A stretch of DNA of 64,000 bases from Aldehydirespirator sp965221185 (GTDB taxonomy: Bacteria > Actinomycetota > Acidimicrobiia > Acidimicrobiales > Aldehydirespiratoraceae), in contig OZ244866.1 in NCBI GenBank assembly GCA_965221185.1, forward strand, positions 3,906,001-3,970,000, read 5' to 3'. Each line of letters starts with the position of its first letter. Within the stretch, counting starts at the first letter, position 1. The position numbers and the translations under genes were made by a program. Shown piece after piece: positions 20,736 through 29,550 of the stretch. Below the pieces are notes generated by a model. That model was not told the DNA's origin. It saw only the letters and a program-made list of their open reading frames with translations, and searched no databases.

Positions 20736-21917
20736 ATGGCCGAGTTGCGATTGGCGGGAGTCTCGAAGGTCTACCCCAACGGATTTCGTGCCGTCAGCGA
20801 TGTGAATCTGGACATCGCCGACGGCGAGTTCCTTGTTCTTGTCGGCCCGTCGGGCTGCGGAAAATCCACACTCCTGCGGATGATCGCAGGCCTCGAGGAC
20901 GTCACCGAGGGTGCCATCGAGATCGACGGCCGGGTCGTCAACGCCGAGACGCCACGCGAGCGCGACATCGCCATGGTGTTCCAGAACTATTCCCTGTATC
21001 CGCACATGACGGTACGAAAGAACATCGGATACTCCCTCCGGCTGGGGAGGGTCCCCAGAGACGAGGCGGCCCGGCGGATAGAAGATACCGCCGCGATGTT
21101 GGAGCTGACCGATCTGCTCGATCGCAAACCCGGCGTCCTGTCGGGCGGCCAGCGTCAGCGAGTGGCCATGGGTCGTGCCATCGTCCGAAAGCCGGCCGCG
21201 TTCTTGATGGACGAACCGCTGTCGAACCTCGACGCCCGACTCCGGGTTCAGATGCGCGCCGAGGTCATCAGACTGCAACGCAATCTCGGGACCACGACCG
21301 TCTACGTGACCCATGACCAGGTGGAAGCGATGACCATGGGCTCACGCGTCGCGGTCCTGCGCGATGGCCTCCTCCAGCAGGTGGACAGACCTCAGGTGCT
21401 CTATGACCATCCTGACAACGTGTTTGTCGCAGCCTTCATCGGTTCGCCCTCGATGAACCTCTATCAGGGTCGAATAGAGGGAACCGCCACAGCCGCTCGC
21501 GTCATCTTCGGCGCCCATTCATTTTCGCTGCCAGACCAAGGGACGGAAGGTGACGAGTTCTCCGGTAGCGACGGGCAGGAATTGATCGTGGGGATTCGAC
21601 CCGAGTGGCTGGTCGAGCAGACCCCTGACAACGCCGACTGGCCATCGGTTCGGGTGCGGGTCGAACTGGTCGAAGCGCTCGGACCGGAGCTCGTTGCCCA
21701 CACGACCATCGAGGCGGCCGCCGCCGAGATCGACACGCCCGAACTCGCCGAGGCATCGGTTGGCGACTCCCGTGACGGCGCCCCGTGCCTGGCCCGCCTG
21801 TCTCCCCGCAGCCAGGTAGCCGTCGGCGACACCATCGACCTTGCCATCAACACGCCGAGCGTGCACCTGTTCGACGCCGTGACCGAACGCGCTCTTCGTC
21901 TGGGCCAGGACCGGTGA
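20736..21917 (+). CDS. Sugar ABC transporter ATPase (UgpC/MsmK type)
   Basis: This is a 393-residue ATP-binding subunit. Motifs in order are Walker A VGPSGCGKST, Q-loop MVFQNYSLYPHM, signature LSGGQRQRVAMGRA, Walker B FLMDEPLSNLD and the switch His in VTHDQVEAM. A C-terminal TOBE-like regulatory domain follows (GIRPEWLVEQ). Many sugar importers use a shared ATPase encoded elsewhere; here it is in the operon. Its GC-rich codon use matches the nag enzymes, not the permeases. Confidence 0.95.
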   Translation: MAELRLAGVSKVYPNGFRAVSDVNLDIADGEFLVLVGPSGCGKSTLLRMIAGLEDVTEGAIEIDGRVVNAETPRERDIAMVFQNYSLYPHMTVRKNIGYSLRLGRVPRDEAARRIEDTAAMLELTDLLDRKPGVLSGGQRQRVAMGRAIVRKPAAFLMDEPLSNLDARLRVQMRAEVIRLQRNLGTTTVYVTHDQVEAMTMGSRVAVLRDGLLQQVDRPQVLYDHPDNVFVAAFIGSPSMNLYQGRIEGTATAARVIFGAHSFSLPDQGTEGDEFSGSDGQELIVGIRPEWLVEQTPDNADWPSVRVRVELVEALGPELVAHTTIEAAAAEIDTPELAEASVGDSRDGAPCLARLSPRSQVAVGDTIDLAINTPSVHLFDAVTERALRLGQDR

Positions 21918-22861
21918 GCCAATCGACGGAGCTCAGCGACGTTGTGATCGGCGTTGACGTAGGCGGGACGAAGACACACGCGGCAGCCTTTGATCGGCAC
22001 TTCAACGTCATCACCGACCTAACGGTGCCGACACTGGCCGGGGGCGTGGAACAGGTCGGAGCGGGCATCATCTCCACGGTCGCCGCACTGCAGTCCAACG
22101 GGCAGCAGCTCAAGGGTGTCGGGATCGGTCTTCCCGGAATCGTGGACAGCTCAGCCGGCCTGGTCCGGCACGCGATCAACCTCGGGATCGGCGACGACGC
22201 CCTCGACATCGTGTCCCGGCTCAACTCCACCCTCGGAGTTCCCTGCTGGATCGCCAACGACGTCAACGCGGCCGCCCTGGGCGTCTACGAGATCCTCCGT
22301 CGTGACCATGGCGGCCTCCGTGACCTCGTATATCTCAGCATCGGCACGGGCATCGCGGCCGGCGTCATTCTCGATGGCCGCATCTACCGAGGCCACAACG
22401 GCTTCGCCGGTGACATCGGCCACTTCTGCGTCGATCCCGACGGACCGCGATGCGTATGCGGGCTGCAGGGCTGTCTCGAGGCGGTGGCGTCGGGGCCAGC
22501 CCTATCCCGCCAGTGGCCCCCGTCGGGCCGGCACTCATCGGTGGAGGCGCTCTTCGCCGCCGCTGACCGCGGCGACGACAAGGCGATGCTCATCCTGCGG
22601 CGTGCCGTCGAGCATCTCACCAGCGCCATCCATATTCTTGCCCTAACCTTCGACGTCGACCGGATCGTGATCGGCGGTGGCGTCGCCGACGTCGGCGCCT
22701 CGCTGCTCATGGACGCCCTTGGAGAAGGCCTGTGTCGCCGTCAGGGCCGCTCTCCTTGGACACGGGCCCTCAATCTCCCGGATCGAATCATGCTCAAGCC
22801 CCCCGAACCGGTCGGTGTCATTGGAGCAGCCGCTTTGACCCGCCGAAGCCGGCCGGTGTGA
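21914..22861 (+). CDS. ROK-family sugar kinase, probable N-acetylglucosamine kinase
   Basis: The protein is 315 residues from GTG 21914, which overlaps the ATPase stop (GTGA). It has no DNA-binding domain. The ATP-binding motif is VIGVDVGGTKTHAAAF, and the catalytic region includes WIANDVNAAALG. The ROK zinc site is the His of GDIGHFCVDPDGPRC with CVCGLQGCLE. Placed directly before nagA, it most likely phosphorylates imported GlcNAc or ManNAc at O6. Glucokinase is the main alternative. Confidence 0.85.
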   Translation: MSQSTELSDVVIGVDVGGTKTHAAAFDRHFNVITDLTVPTLAGGVEQVGAGIISTVAALQSNGQQLKGVGIGLPGIVDSSAGLVRHAINLGIGDDALDIVSRLNSTLGVPCWIANDVNAAALGVYEILRRDHGGLRDLVYLSIGTGIAAGVILDGRIYRGHNGFAGDIGHFCVDPDGPRCVCGLQGCLEAVASGPALSRQWPPSGRHSSVEALFAAADRGDDKAMLILRRAVEHLTSAIHILALTFDVDRIVIGGGVADVGASLLMDALGEGLCRRQGRSPWTRALNLPDRIMLKPPEPVGVIGAAALTRRSRPV

Positions 22862-24063
22862 CCGCGGTCAGCATCGTCGGAGGACGGTGCCTCACCACAT
22901 CCGGACTCGAGGCACTCACCCTCATCTTCGAGGGCGACACCATCACTGCGCTCAGCTCCGCCGAGCCCGTCGCGCCCGCGCCGCAGAAAGATCCCGAGGA
23001 CACCGCATCGATCGACGCGTCCGGTCTTGTGGTCTCCCCGGGGTTGATCGACCTGCAGATCAACGGCGGCTACGGCCACGACCTCCAGGACGATCCGGGG
23101 CTCGTATGGGAGCTGGGACGCCGGCTGCCCCGCAGCGGCGTGACGTCCTTCCTCCCGACGATCATCTCAGGGCCCCACAGCCGCACCCGCTCGATGCTGG
23201 AGGCGCTGCGGGAACGCCCCGCCGGCTACTGTGGCGCCGAACCCCTCGGAGCCCACTTCGAGGGCCCGATGCTCAACACGCGGCATTCCGGCGCTCACCG
23301 GCACGAACACCTGGCCGGCGCCAGCGCCGACGTGATTGATGGCTGGCACCGCGCCACCGGCGTCACCATGGTGACGATCGCTCCCGAGCTGACCTATGCG
23401 CTCGACGTCATAGGCGAGCTCAACCGGAGAGGCATCATCGTCGCTGCCGGCCACTCGGCCGCGACCACCGACGAGACGCTGGCGGCCATCGACGCCGGCG
23501 TGAGCACGGTGACCCATCTCTTCAACGCGATGGCCCCACTCGGGCATCGAAGTCCCAATCTGGTGGGCGTGGCCCTCACGGACACGCGCCTCACCGCCAG
23601 CATGATCGTTGACGGCGTGCACATCGACCCCATCGCAGTGGCCGCGGCCTGGAATGCCAAGGGACCCGACGGAATAGCCCTAGTGACCGACGCCGTCGCG
23701 GCAATGGGGCAGCCCGCCGGCGCCTACCGGCTGTCCGGCACTCCCACCGTCTTCGATGGAGTGAGCATCCGGACTGCGGACGGGGTGCTGGCCGGCAGCG
23801 CGCTAGGCATGAATCAAGCTGCGGCCAACCTTTCAGAGTTCACGGGCTGCGATCGCCACGAGGCTCTAGCGGCCGCGACCTCCACCCCGGCGGGGATCAT
23901 CGGTGAGACCCGCCGCGGGCGTCTGGATCCGGGCTCGATCGCCGATCTGGTGCTCCTCGATGACGACTACCGGGTCCAAGCGACGATTTGCGGTGGTCGA
24001 GTCGCCTACGTCGACGATGCAGCCCGGCACCGCCTCCCGAGATCGCTCGTGAAGGTCTCATAG
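22858..24063 (+). CDS. nagA: N-acetylglucosamine-6-phosphate deacetylase
   Basis: This 401-residue amidohydrolase removes acetate from GlcNAc-6-phosphate. GTG 22858 overlaps the kinase stop (GTGTGA). Signature elements are PGLIDLQINGGYG, the metal Glu in GAHFEGPML, His in VAAGHSAATTDE, His in VTHLFNAMAP and the catalytic Asp in LVTDAVAAMG. Five bases separate it from nagB, so the products act in sequence from one message. Confidence 0.95.
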   Translation: MTAVSIVGGRCLTTSGLEALTLIFEGDTITALSSAEPVAPAPQKDPEDTASIDASGLVVSPGLIDLQINGGYGHDLQDDPGLVWELGRRLPRSGVTSFLPTIISGPHSRTRSMLEALRERPAGYCGAEPLGAHFEGPMLNTRHSGAHRHEHLAGASADVIDGWHRATGVTMVTIAPELTYALDVIGELNRRGIIVAAGHSAATTDETLAAIDAGVSTVTHLFNAMAPLGHRSPNLVGVALTDTRLTASMIVDGVHIDPIAVAAAWNAKGPDGIALVTDAVAAMGQPAGAYRLSGTPTVFDGVSIRTADGVLAGSALGMNQAAANLSEFTGCDRHEALAAATSTPAGIIGETRRGRLDPGSIADLVLLDDDYRVQATICGGRVAYVDDAARHRLPRSLVKVS

Positions 24064-24068
24064 CCGCA

Positions 24069-24848
24069 ATGGAGATCGTCATCACTGGTTCGGCCCGAGA
24101 GGCTGCGATCATCGCGGCGAGCGCTTTCGAGCGTCTGCTGTCGGGCACCGATGGTCCCGTCATCGGGTTGGCCACTGGCAGTTCCCCCCTGCCCACCTAC
24201 TACGAGCTCATCGAGCATTGCCGCAGCGGTCGGGTGAGTTTCGCTCGCACGCGGGTGTTCCTGCTCGACGAGTACGTGGGCCTCGACCCCGATCATCCAC
24301 AGTCATGCCGAAGCTTCATCCAGCGCGAGCTCATCGACCATGTGGACGCTCCGGCGGGCGCTCTGGTCACTCCGGACTGCGCCTCGGCGGACCTCGCCTC
24401 CGCGGGCGAGGCCTACGAGCAGCGCATCGCAGACGCCGGTGGCATCGATTTGCAGGTGCTCGGCATCGGTCGCAACGGCCACATCGGATTCAACGAGCCA
24501 TCGTCCTCGCTTGCGTCGAGAACACGCCTGACGACACTCGCCGCGGCAACCCGCAAAGACAATGCCCGGTTCTTCGATGACGACCCGGACATGGTGCCCC
24601 GACATGGGATCACCCAGGGCATCGGCACCATTCTCGAGGCTCGCCATATTGTGTTGATCGCCACCGGTGGGGCCAAGAGCGGGCCGATCGCCAGGGCTGT
24701 GGAGGGACCGGTGACTGCGATGGTGCCGGCATCCGCTCTACAGCTACACTCCCGCGCCACGGTCATCGTTGATGAGGCTGCCAGCCGGCAACTGAAACAT
24801 GCCGACTACTACCGCGAGGCATTCCGCAATAAGGGGCCACGCGGATAG
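24069..24848 (+). CDS. nagB: Glucosamine-6-phosphate deaminase
   Basis: This 259-residue enzyme converts glucosamine-6-phosphate to fructose-6-phosphate and ammonia. Visible motifs are the phosphate loop GLATGSSPLPTYYEL, the catalytic Asp of FLLDEYVGLDPDHPQS and the LGIGRNGHIGFNEPSS segment with the ring-opening His. HGITQGIGTIL and a GGAKS motif follow. ATG 24069 (MEIVITGSA) is the natural start. It ends the amino-sugar operon. Confidence 0.95.
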   Translation: MEIVITGSAREAAIIAASAFERLLSGTDGPVIGLATGSSPLPTYYELIEHCRSGRVSFARTRVFLLDEYVGLDPDHPQSCRSFIQRELIDHVDAPAGALVTPDCASADLASAGEAYEQRIADAGGIDLQVLGIGRNGHIGFNEPSSSLASRTRLTTLAAATRKDNARFFDDDPDMVPRHGITQGIGTILEARHIVLIATGGAKSGPIARAVEGPVTAMVPASALQLHSRATVIVDEAASRQLKHADYYREAFRNKGPRG

Positions 24849-25216
24849 GTGCCACCGCCTCGCGCCGCAGCGTTTGTGGTTCCCGCTCTTGTTCGCTTGC
24901 GCTCACGGGCCGCTCGGGCCACGGCCTCGCTCAACGCCCCGCTGATTCGTAGGTGAATCGCGGCCTATCCGCTCGGCCTCTAGACCCGCTTGGCAGCACA
25001 TCTGATTGCGACGTTCCTATTGGCGTTGACACGTTTCCGCTCCGGTGCCGGTTGTCGTGGCCGGTTCCGACGGCGGCGGACATGCAGCCGACGGCGGAGC
25101 GAAACCTTGGAACCACTGGCGGCAACTGTGCGTCTGTAGTGTCAGAGGCAACGAGTGCGGCGCGGTGCGCAGGCGCAGACAGTTCCTGCCCCTGCGCTTC
25201 ACTCTGGGAGGCGACG
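24849..25216. other. Intergenic region without recognisable gene
   Basis: These 368 bases separate nagB from the next lipoprotein gene. I see no protein with family resemblance, no tRNA and no strong terminator hairpin. A GGGAGG ribosome site at 25206-25211 serves the next gene. Short open frames here have compositions like shadow frames. Confidence 0.5.
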
Positions 25217-26434
25217 ATGTTGCGATTTAGGGTGGTCGGGACGCTGGTGGTGGCGGTGGCGCTGCTGGCCGCAGCCTGCGGAGAGGAGGCGCCCGAGGTC
25301 TCGACCGGCGTCCAGGAGGAGGTCTCCGCCCCGGATGCCTCCAGCGACGACGCCGAACCGTCAAGCGGTCAATCCGCCGTGCTTGACGAGGAGGATGCTT
25401 CAGAGGATCCCAGTTCGGGTGACGAAAACTCGGCTGCGGCGGGATCGGACGGCCCGGATGACGCCGTCGCGAGCGAGGACGCCGCGCCCGTAGACGCCCA
25501 GGCTCTCCTGGCGGCGGCCACGACGGGGCTCGACGGTCGCTCCGTGCGCGGTGAGGCGACCATCGAGCTCGCGCCCGGGTTCAAGCTGTCGACGAACTTC
25601 GAGTCCGATGCCGACGGCGACCTCGCGGCGATCGTCGAGATCCCGCCCGGCCTAGACCCGGAGTTCCCCGGCGGCGCCGACACCGAGGTTCGATACGTCG
25701 GCGGCGTGACCTACGTGCGGCCGCCGCTGCCTGCCGAGACTCTGGCGGAACTGGGCGTCGACGAGGCCTGGTACGCGGCCGAACCCGCCGCGGGCGGTGA
25801 TCCGATGAACGACGCCATGGGATCGGCGGGAGGGGTGATGTGCGTCTTCCCCCAGATGAGCGACGCTCCCTCCAGCGATTGCGATCTGCTGGGCGAGACC
25901 GGCACCTTCCTGGAGGCTGCCAGCGAAGCAGGGATCGTGGGCCGCGAGGATGTCCGGGGTGTGGAGGCCACCAGAGTTCGCTTCCTGGTGTCTCTGCTCG
26001 ACCTGGTCGGGGAGGCCTTGGGCATGGAGCCCGACGAGGACGACGGCGAGGAGTCCGAAGGCGGTGCCTTCGACGACAACGCCTCAGACCCGTTCGCAGA
26101 GGGTCTGGAACAGATCTTCGGATTCCTGGACGCGGAATTCGAGGTCGAGGTATGGATCGACGACGAGAACCTGATCCGGCGCCTGGCATTCGACCTGGCA
26201 TCACTGTTTGCCGGCCTCGCCGGCGCCGACGTTGAAGTGCCGTCAAGCCTGATCACCGTCGAGTTCTACGACTTCGACGCAGACATCAGCGTGGAGGCCC
26301 CGCCGCCCGAGGTGATCATCGACGACCCCGACCTGCCCGTGGGGGGCGATGACTTCGCCTCCTCCGAGGAGCACGAGCCCGAATACGACGACGACGAATA
26401 CGACGACGACGATTCCGACGACGAGTACAACTAG
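25217..26434 (+). CDS. Lipoprotein with LppX/LprG-like domain
   Basis: This is a 405-residue exported protein with signal MLRFRVVGTLVVAVALLAAAC, the Cys being the lipid attachment site. An acidic linker (about 22-95) precedes a beta-rich domain that parallels the front half of the fusion at 11174: both have GRSVRGEATI/GRSVRGVATI, FESDADGDL and VEFYDFDADI. The C-terminus is an extreme Asp/Glu/Tyr run. Related mycobacterial proteins bind or shuttle lipids at the envelope. Lipid binding here is inferred. Confidence 0.75.
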   Translation: MLRFRVVGTLVVAVALLAAACGEEAPEVSTGVQEEVSAPDASSDDAEPSSGQSAVLDEEDASEDPSSGDENSAAAGSDGPDDAVASEDAAPVDAQALLAAATTGLDGRSVRGEATIELAPGFKLSTNFESDADGDLAAIVEIPPGLDPEFPGGADTEVRYVGGVTYVRPPLPAETLAELGVDEAWYAAEPAAGGDPMNDAMGSAGGVMCVFPQMSDAPSSDCDLLGETGTFLEAASEAGIVGREDVRGVEATRVRFLVSLLDLVGEALGMEPDEDDGEESEGGAFDDNASDPFAEGLEQIFGFLDAEFEVEVWIDDENLIRRLAFDLASLFAGLAGADVEVPSSLITVEFYDFDADISVEAPPPEVIIDDPDLPVGGDDFASSEEHEPEYDDDEYDDDDSDDEYN

Positions 26435-26486
26435 ATGGGAGCGGCCTGTCTGGTACCTAGTGGGAGACGGCCCGATGGGATCCTGC

Positions 26487-27182
26487 TCAGCCTCGGTCAG
26501 GCTGGGGACGCTCGTCGGGGGTAAGGCCGCGGAGAGCTGCAATCGGCGCGGGCGGCTCCCGGCTCCCGGCTAGGTCGGCGGAGGCCACCGGCGCTTCGAA
26601 GCGGGTGGTGATGGGCACCACGCCGGCCCACCACGGCCCGGCGATGTCGTCGGACTCGTCGACGGGGTCGCCCGTGCGGACCTTGGCCGACGCCTCGGCC
26701 AGGGGAAGCTCCAGCACCATCGTCTTGCGCAAATCTGACTGCGACGGCGGCCGGACCAAGTCCCAGTGGGCCACCACATGGTCGGTGATCAGCTCGAGGG
26801 CGTAGAGCCTGCGCTGGTCGTCGAGGATCCTCCGGGCCCGGCCCCGCACCACCACCGACCGGTAGTTCATCGAGTTGTGGAACGGCGTGCGGGCCATCAC
26901 CAGCCCGTCGAGATGGGTCACCGTCACACAAACCTCGTGGCCGTCACCGGTGTTGAGCAGATGGTTGGCCGCGGCTCCGTGCAGGTAGAGCCAGTCGCTG
27001 TCGCGCCCGTATGCCATGGGCAGCACCAGCGGGCCGTCGGGCGTCGTCACCCCCACGTGCGCGATCAGTCCGGAATCGAGGATATCGAGCACGTCCTCAC
27101 GGCCGTAGCGGGCCCGCGGCGTCCCCCGCCGCACCCTGGTACGAGCCGAAGGCGCCCCCCCGAAGTCCTGAGCAGATTCCAC
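26487..27182 (-). CDS. Pyridoxamine 5'-phosphate oxidase-like flavin-binding protein
   Basis: This is a 231-residue split-barrel protein starting at GTG 27182. The motifs GLIAHVGVTTPDGPLVLPMAYG, YLHGAAANHLL and SMNYRSVVVRGRARRI match the PNPOx-like superfamily, which binds FMN or F420. The conserved C-terminal WWAGVVPITTRFEAP is typical of the general stress or flavin-nucleotide-binding branch. The substrate is unknown. It lies 101 bases downstream of the ParA-like gene on the same strand and may or may not belong to that operon. Confidence 0.8.
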   Translation of the reverse strand: MESAQDFGGAPSARTRVRRGTPRARYGREDVLDILDSGLIAHVGVTTPDGPLVLPMAYGRDSDWLYLHGAAANHLLNTGDGHEVCVTVTHLDGLVMARTPFHNSMNYRSVVVRGRARRILDDQRRLYALELITDHVVAHWDLVRPPSQSDLRKTMVLELPLAEASAKVRTGDPVDESDDIAGPWWAGVVPITTRFEAPVASADLAGSREPPAPIAALRGLTPDERPQPDRG

Positions 27183-27283
27183 CAGCGCAGGCTATGTGAA
27201 CACTCTCCGGTTGGCATCGGAGCGCGGAACCTGTCGAGAAGACCGTGTGACCCGCGGTCCCTACGGACGATCCGACGACCCTC

Positions 27284-28303
27284 TCACGCGGATGGCCCCA
27301 GTTGCGGGCAAGCCACGCCGCAGCGCTCCGCCACCGCGCAGGCCAGATCGCGGAAGTCGTCATAGCAGTCTCGCACCGCGTTCATGTGCCCGCCGATGGC
27401 GCCGTCGGCGGGCGCGAGCTTGAACATGGGCTTGCGGGCCTCCTGAGCGTACGGCATCAGGCTCCTGTAGTGCTTGAGCATGCCCAGGCAGTGCTTGTCG
27501 TCGTGGGTCGACCGATTCCCGGGCGAGGCCTTGCCAAGCACCGACTGCCGGTACTCGCCCGGAATCTCATCCATCCACCGGGCGTAGGCCTTCACTGGCC
27601 GGTCGAGGCGGACGGCGTGCTGAAGCACGACATACCCGATGGGCTTCATACGGCCGCCGGGCATGTCCAGGCCATCCAGTCCGGGGATCTCGGACGCATA
27701 TCCTCGCCGTTGCTCCCACGCTCTGCGCCACTCGCGGAGGGTCGGCCCGAGGTTGCGCAGACCCTGCAGCGAGAACAGATCGGGCGCGAGCGGCACCACC
27801 ACGAAGTCGGCGGCGATGAGTGCCGCCCTGTTGATTGCGCCGAGGTTGGGGCCGACGTCGACCAGCACAAGATCGGCCTCGGCCTCGGCCTCGGCTCGTC
27901 TCAACGCCCGGCCCAGCGCGGTGATCACGCGGAAGGCGCGCTCGTCCTTGTCCAGGCACAGGGGCCACTGGCTGGAGAACTGGTCCTCGGCTTGCGACAG
28001 GGCCAAATCGCCGGGCACGAGGGCCAACGCCGGAGCGGGCGCCTGCACCGCAGGCGGTCCAATGTCACCCGTGCCTCGCAGCAGCGGCACGAGCGCCCCG
28101 TGGATCGTGTCTCGGGGAGGATCAGGGGTCAGCAGATCCTCCATCTCGTAGTGATCGAGGAACATGCTGGTGAGGTTCGCCTGCGGGTCCAGGTCCGCGG
28201 CCACGACGGTCACTCCGAGGTCGGCGTACATCCAGGCCAAGTGGTAGACGACGGACGTCTTGCCGACGCCCCCCTTGTTGTTGAAGAACGCGACCGTCGT
28301 CAT
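27284..28303 (-). CDS. ParA/MinD-like ATPase
   Basis: This is a 339-residue protein with the deviant Walker A KGGVGKT at residues 10-16 (FFNNKGGVGKTSVVYHLAW) and a switch I ADLDPQANLTSMFL. A Walker B-like VLVDVGPNLG and the VVVPLAPDLFSLQGLRNL segment follow. ParA proteins dimerise on DNA with ATP and usually partner with a ParB-like DNA-binding factor. Here its start overlaps (ATGA) the stop of an AlbA-type protein instead. No ParB or centromere-like repeat is near, so plain plasmid partition is unlikely. The link to the Wadjet genes upstream is suggestive. Confidence 0.85.
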   Translation of the reverse strand: MTTVAFFNNKGGVGKTSVVYHLAWMYADLGVTVVAADLDPQANLTSMFLDHYEMEDLLTPDPPRDTIHGALVPLLRGTGDIGPPAVQAPAPALALVPGDLALSQAEDQFSSQWPLCLDKDERAFRVITALGRALRRAEAEAEADLVLVDVGPNLGAINRAALIAADFVVVPLAPDLFSLQGLRNLGPTLREWRRAWEQRRGYASEIPGLDGLDMPGGRMKPIGYVVLQHAVRLDRPVKAYARWMDEIPGEYRQSVLGKASPGNRSTHDDKHCLGMLKHYRSLMPYAQEARKPMFKLAPADGAIGGHMNAVRDCYDDFRDLACAVAERCGVACPQLGPSA

Positions 28304-29502
28304 CGCGCTGCCTTGACTACGACCCGGAATCGGGAGTGCTCAGTCTGAAACTCGGGCTTAGGGTTTCCGTTGTCTCGTAACGTCCTCAGTGCCAAAGGGA
28401 TGCCATAGCCGAACCGCTGGGCGAACCCGAGATTGGCCATTATCTCGGCGACCAATTGATTGCGGTAAGCAGTGACGCCGTTGAGGAGAGACTCGGGTGT
28501 CACCGCGCCGAAGAGGTCGCCCGGACTCTCAATCTCGACGCGCCCCGAGTACCAGTACAGACGCGACGGGGCGTGTGTCCCCTCGTAGCTGCGGTGCATT
28601 ATGGCGTTGTAGGCGAGTTGGCGCAGTGCCTCCACCGGGTAGTCCGGGAACCTCCGCTCGCGCGGGGAAGAGTCGATCTCGAGGCGCGCCCCTACGTTGA
28701 GCTTCACGAGCTGGCTGAGGCTGTCGAGAATGTCGTCGAGCCGACCCGCTAGCACTTGCGAATTCTTAATCGGATCGGTCGCTTCGTCGCCGTCGAAGCG
28801 TACGAATTGGACCCACGACTCTGGCACCCAGCGCCGCGGGTCGCGGCCGAAGGCGAGCATCGCGCCGTTCGTGGGAACGTCGCCGACGACGAGTCGCAGC
28901 GAGCGCATCTGTTCCACTAGGGGCCGTTCGTTCTCAGCGAGCACATCGGCCGCGACGGCCCTCGGCAGGTACTGCCGCTCAATGTAGCCCAAGTCGAGGT
29001 CGGTGACAGCGGCACCGTACGCGGGCCTCAGATCGAACGGCAAGTCCGTCGCTCGACGGCGTTCCGCCAGGCGCCGTTCGTCACTCGCGGAGGCCTGGCG
29101 GACCGTCGGGCCGACTCGTACCCACACCCGACCGCCGTAGCGCACGGGTGGATGTCGAGCGGGCTGAACAATCACCACGGCCACTGTGCAGCCGTCGAGG
29201 GTGCGGCGAGACACATCCATCGACGGCCGTGGCAACATGCGTGCGTCGTCACGCATGTCGGCGAGACGCTTCAGGAGTTTGTCGTCGACCGTGAGCCCGG
29301 AGCAGCGACCGTCGTCCTCGGCGCCGATGATGATCACCCCTGGCCTCGCATTGCCCGGAAGGTCGTTGGCGAATGCGCAAATGCTTCTACGGATCTTCTC
29401 GGCCGTGGAGTCGGACAACGACCGCTTGCGCTCCACGAGATCCGACTCGGGATCGACCATCATCACAGCGAGTTCGGCGTCGCTGTAACCGTTGGGCAGC
29501 AC
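28300..29502 (-). CDS. AlbA/Schlafen-type DNA-binding protein with HATPase-like C-terminus
   Basis: This 400-residue protein starts at GTG 29502. Residues about 15-150 form an AlbA_2 (Schlafen-like) domain: ESDLVERKRSLSD, FANDLPGNARPGVIIIGAED and VWVRVGPTVRQASASDERRL. The C-terminal part resembles the RecG-like HATPase_c_4 module: ALRQLAYNAIMHRSYEG, GRVEIESPGDLFG and GFAQRFGYGIPLALRTL. Such proteins are often regulators or nucleic-acid-acting factors in mobile or defence loci. It starts 48 bases after jetD. Confidence 0.85.
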   Translation of the reverse strand: MLPNGYSDAELAVMMVDPESDLVERKRSLSDSTAEKIRRSICAFANDLPGNARPGVIIIGAEDDGRCSGLTVDDKLLKRLADMRDDARMLPRPSMDVSRRTLDGCTVAVVIVQPARHPPVRYGGRVWVRVGPTVRQASASDERRLAERRRATDLPFDLRPAYGAAVTDLDLGYIERQYLPRAVAADVLAENERPLVEQMRSLRLVVGDVPTNGAMLAFGRDPRRWVPESWVQFVRFDGDEATDPIKNSQVLAGRLDDILDSLSQLVKLNVGARLEIDSSPRERRFPDYPVEALRQLAYNAIMHRSYEGTHAPSRLYWYSGRVEIESPGDLFGAVTPESLLNGVTAYRNQLVAEIMANLGFAQRFGYGIPLALRTLRDNGNPKPEFQTEHSRFRVVVKAAR

Positions 29503-29550
29503 GCAAGCAGAGTACTCCGGGCGCTGACGCGCACCGGGTTAAGGCCCGTT

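Noticed and set aside
27284..28303. ParA-like gene as part of a plasmid partition locus
   Set aside because: There is no ParB, no centromere-like iterons and no replication gene nearby, and the flanks are chromosomal. Coupling is to an AlbA-type protein.
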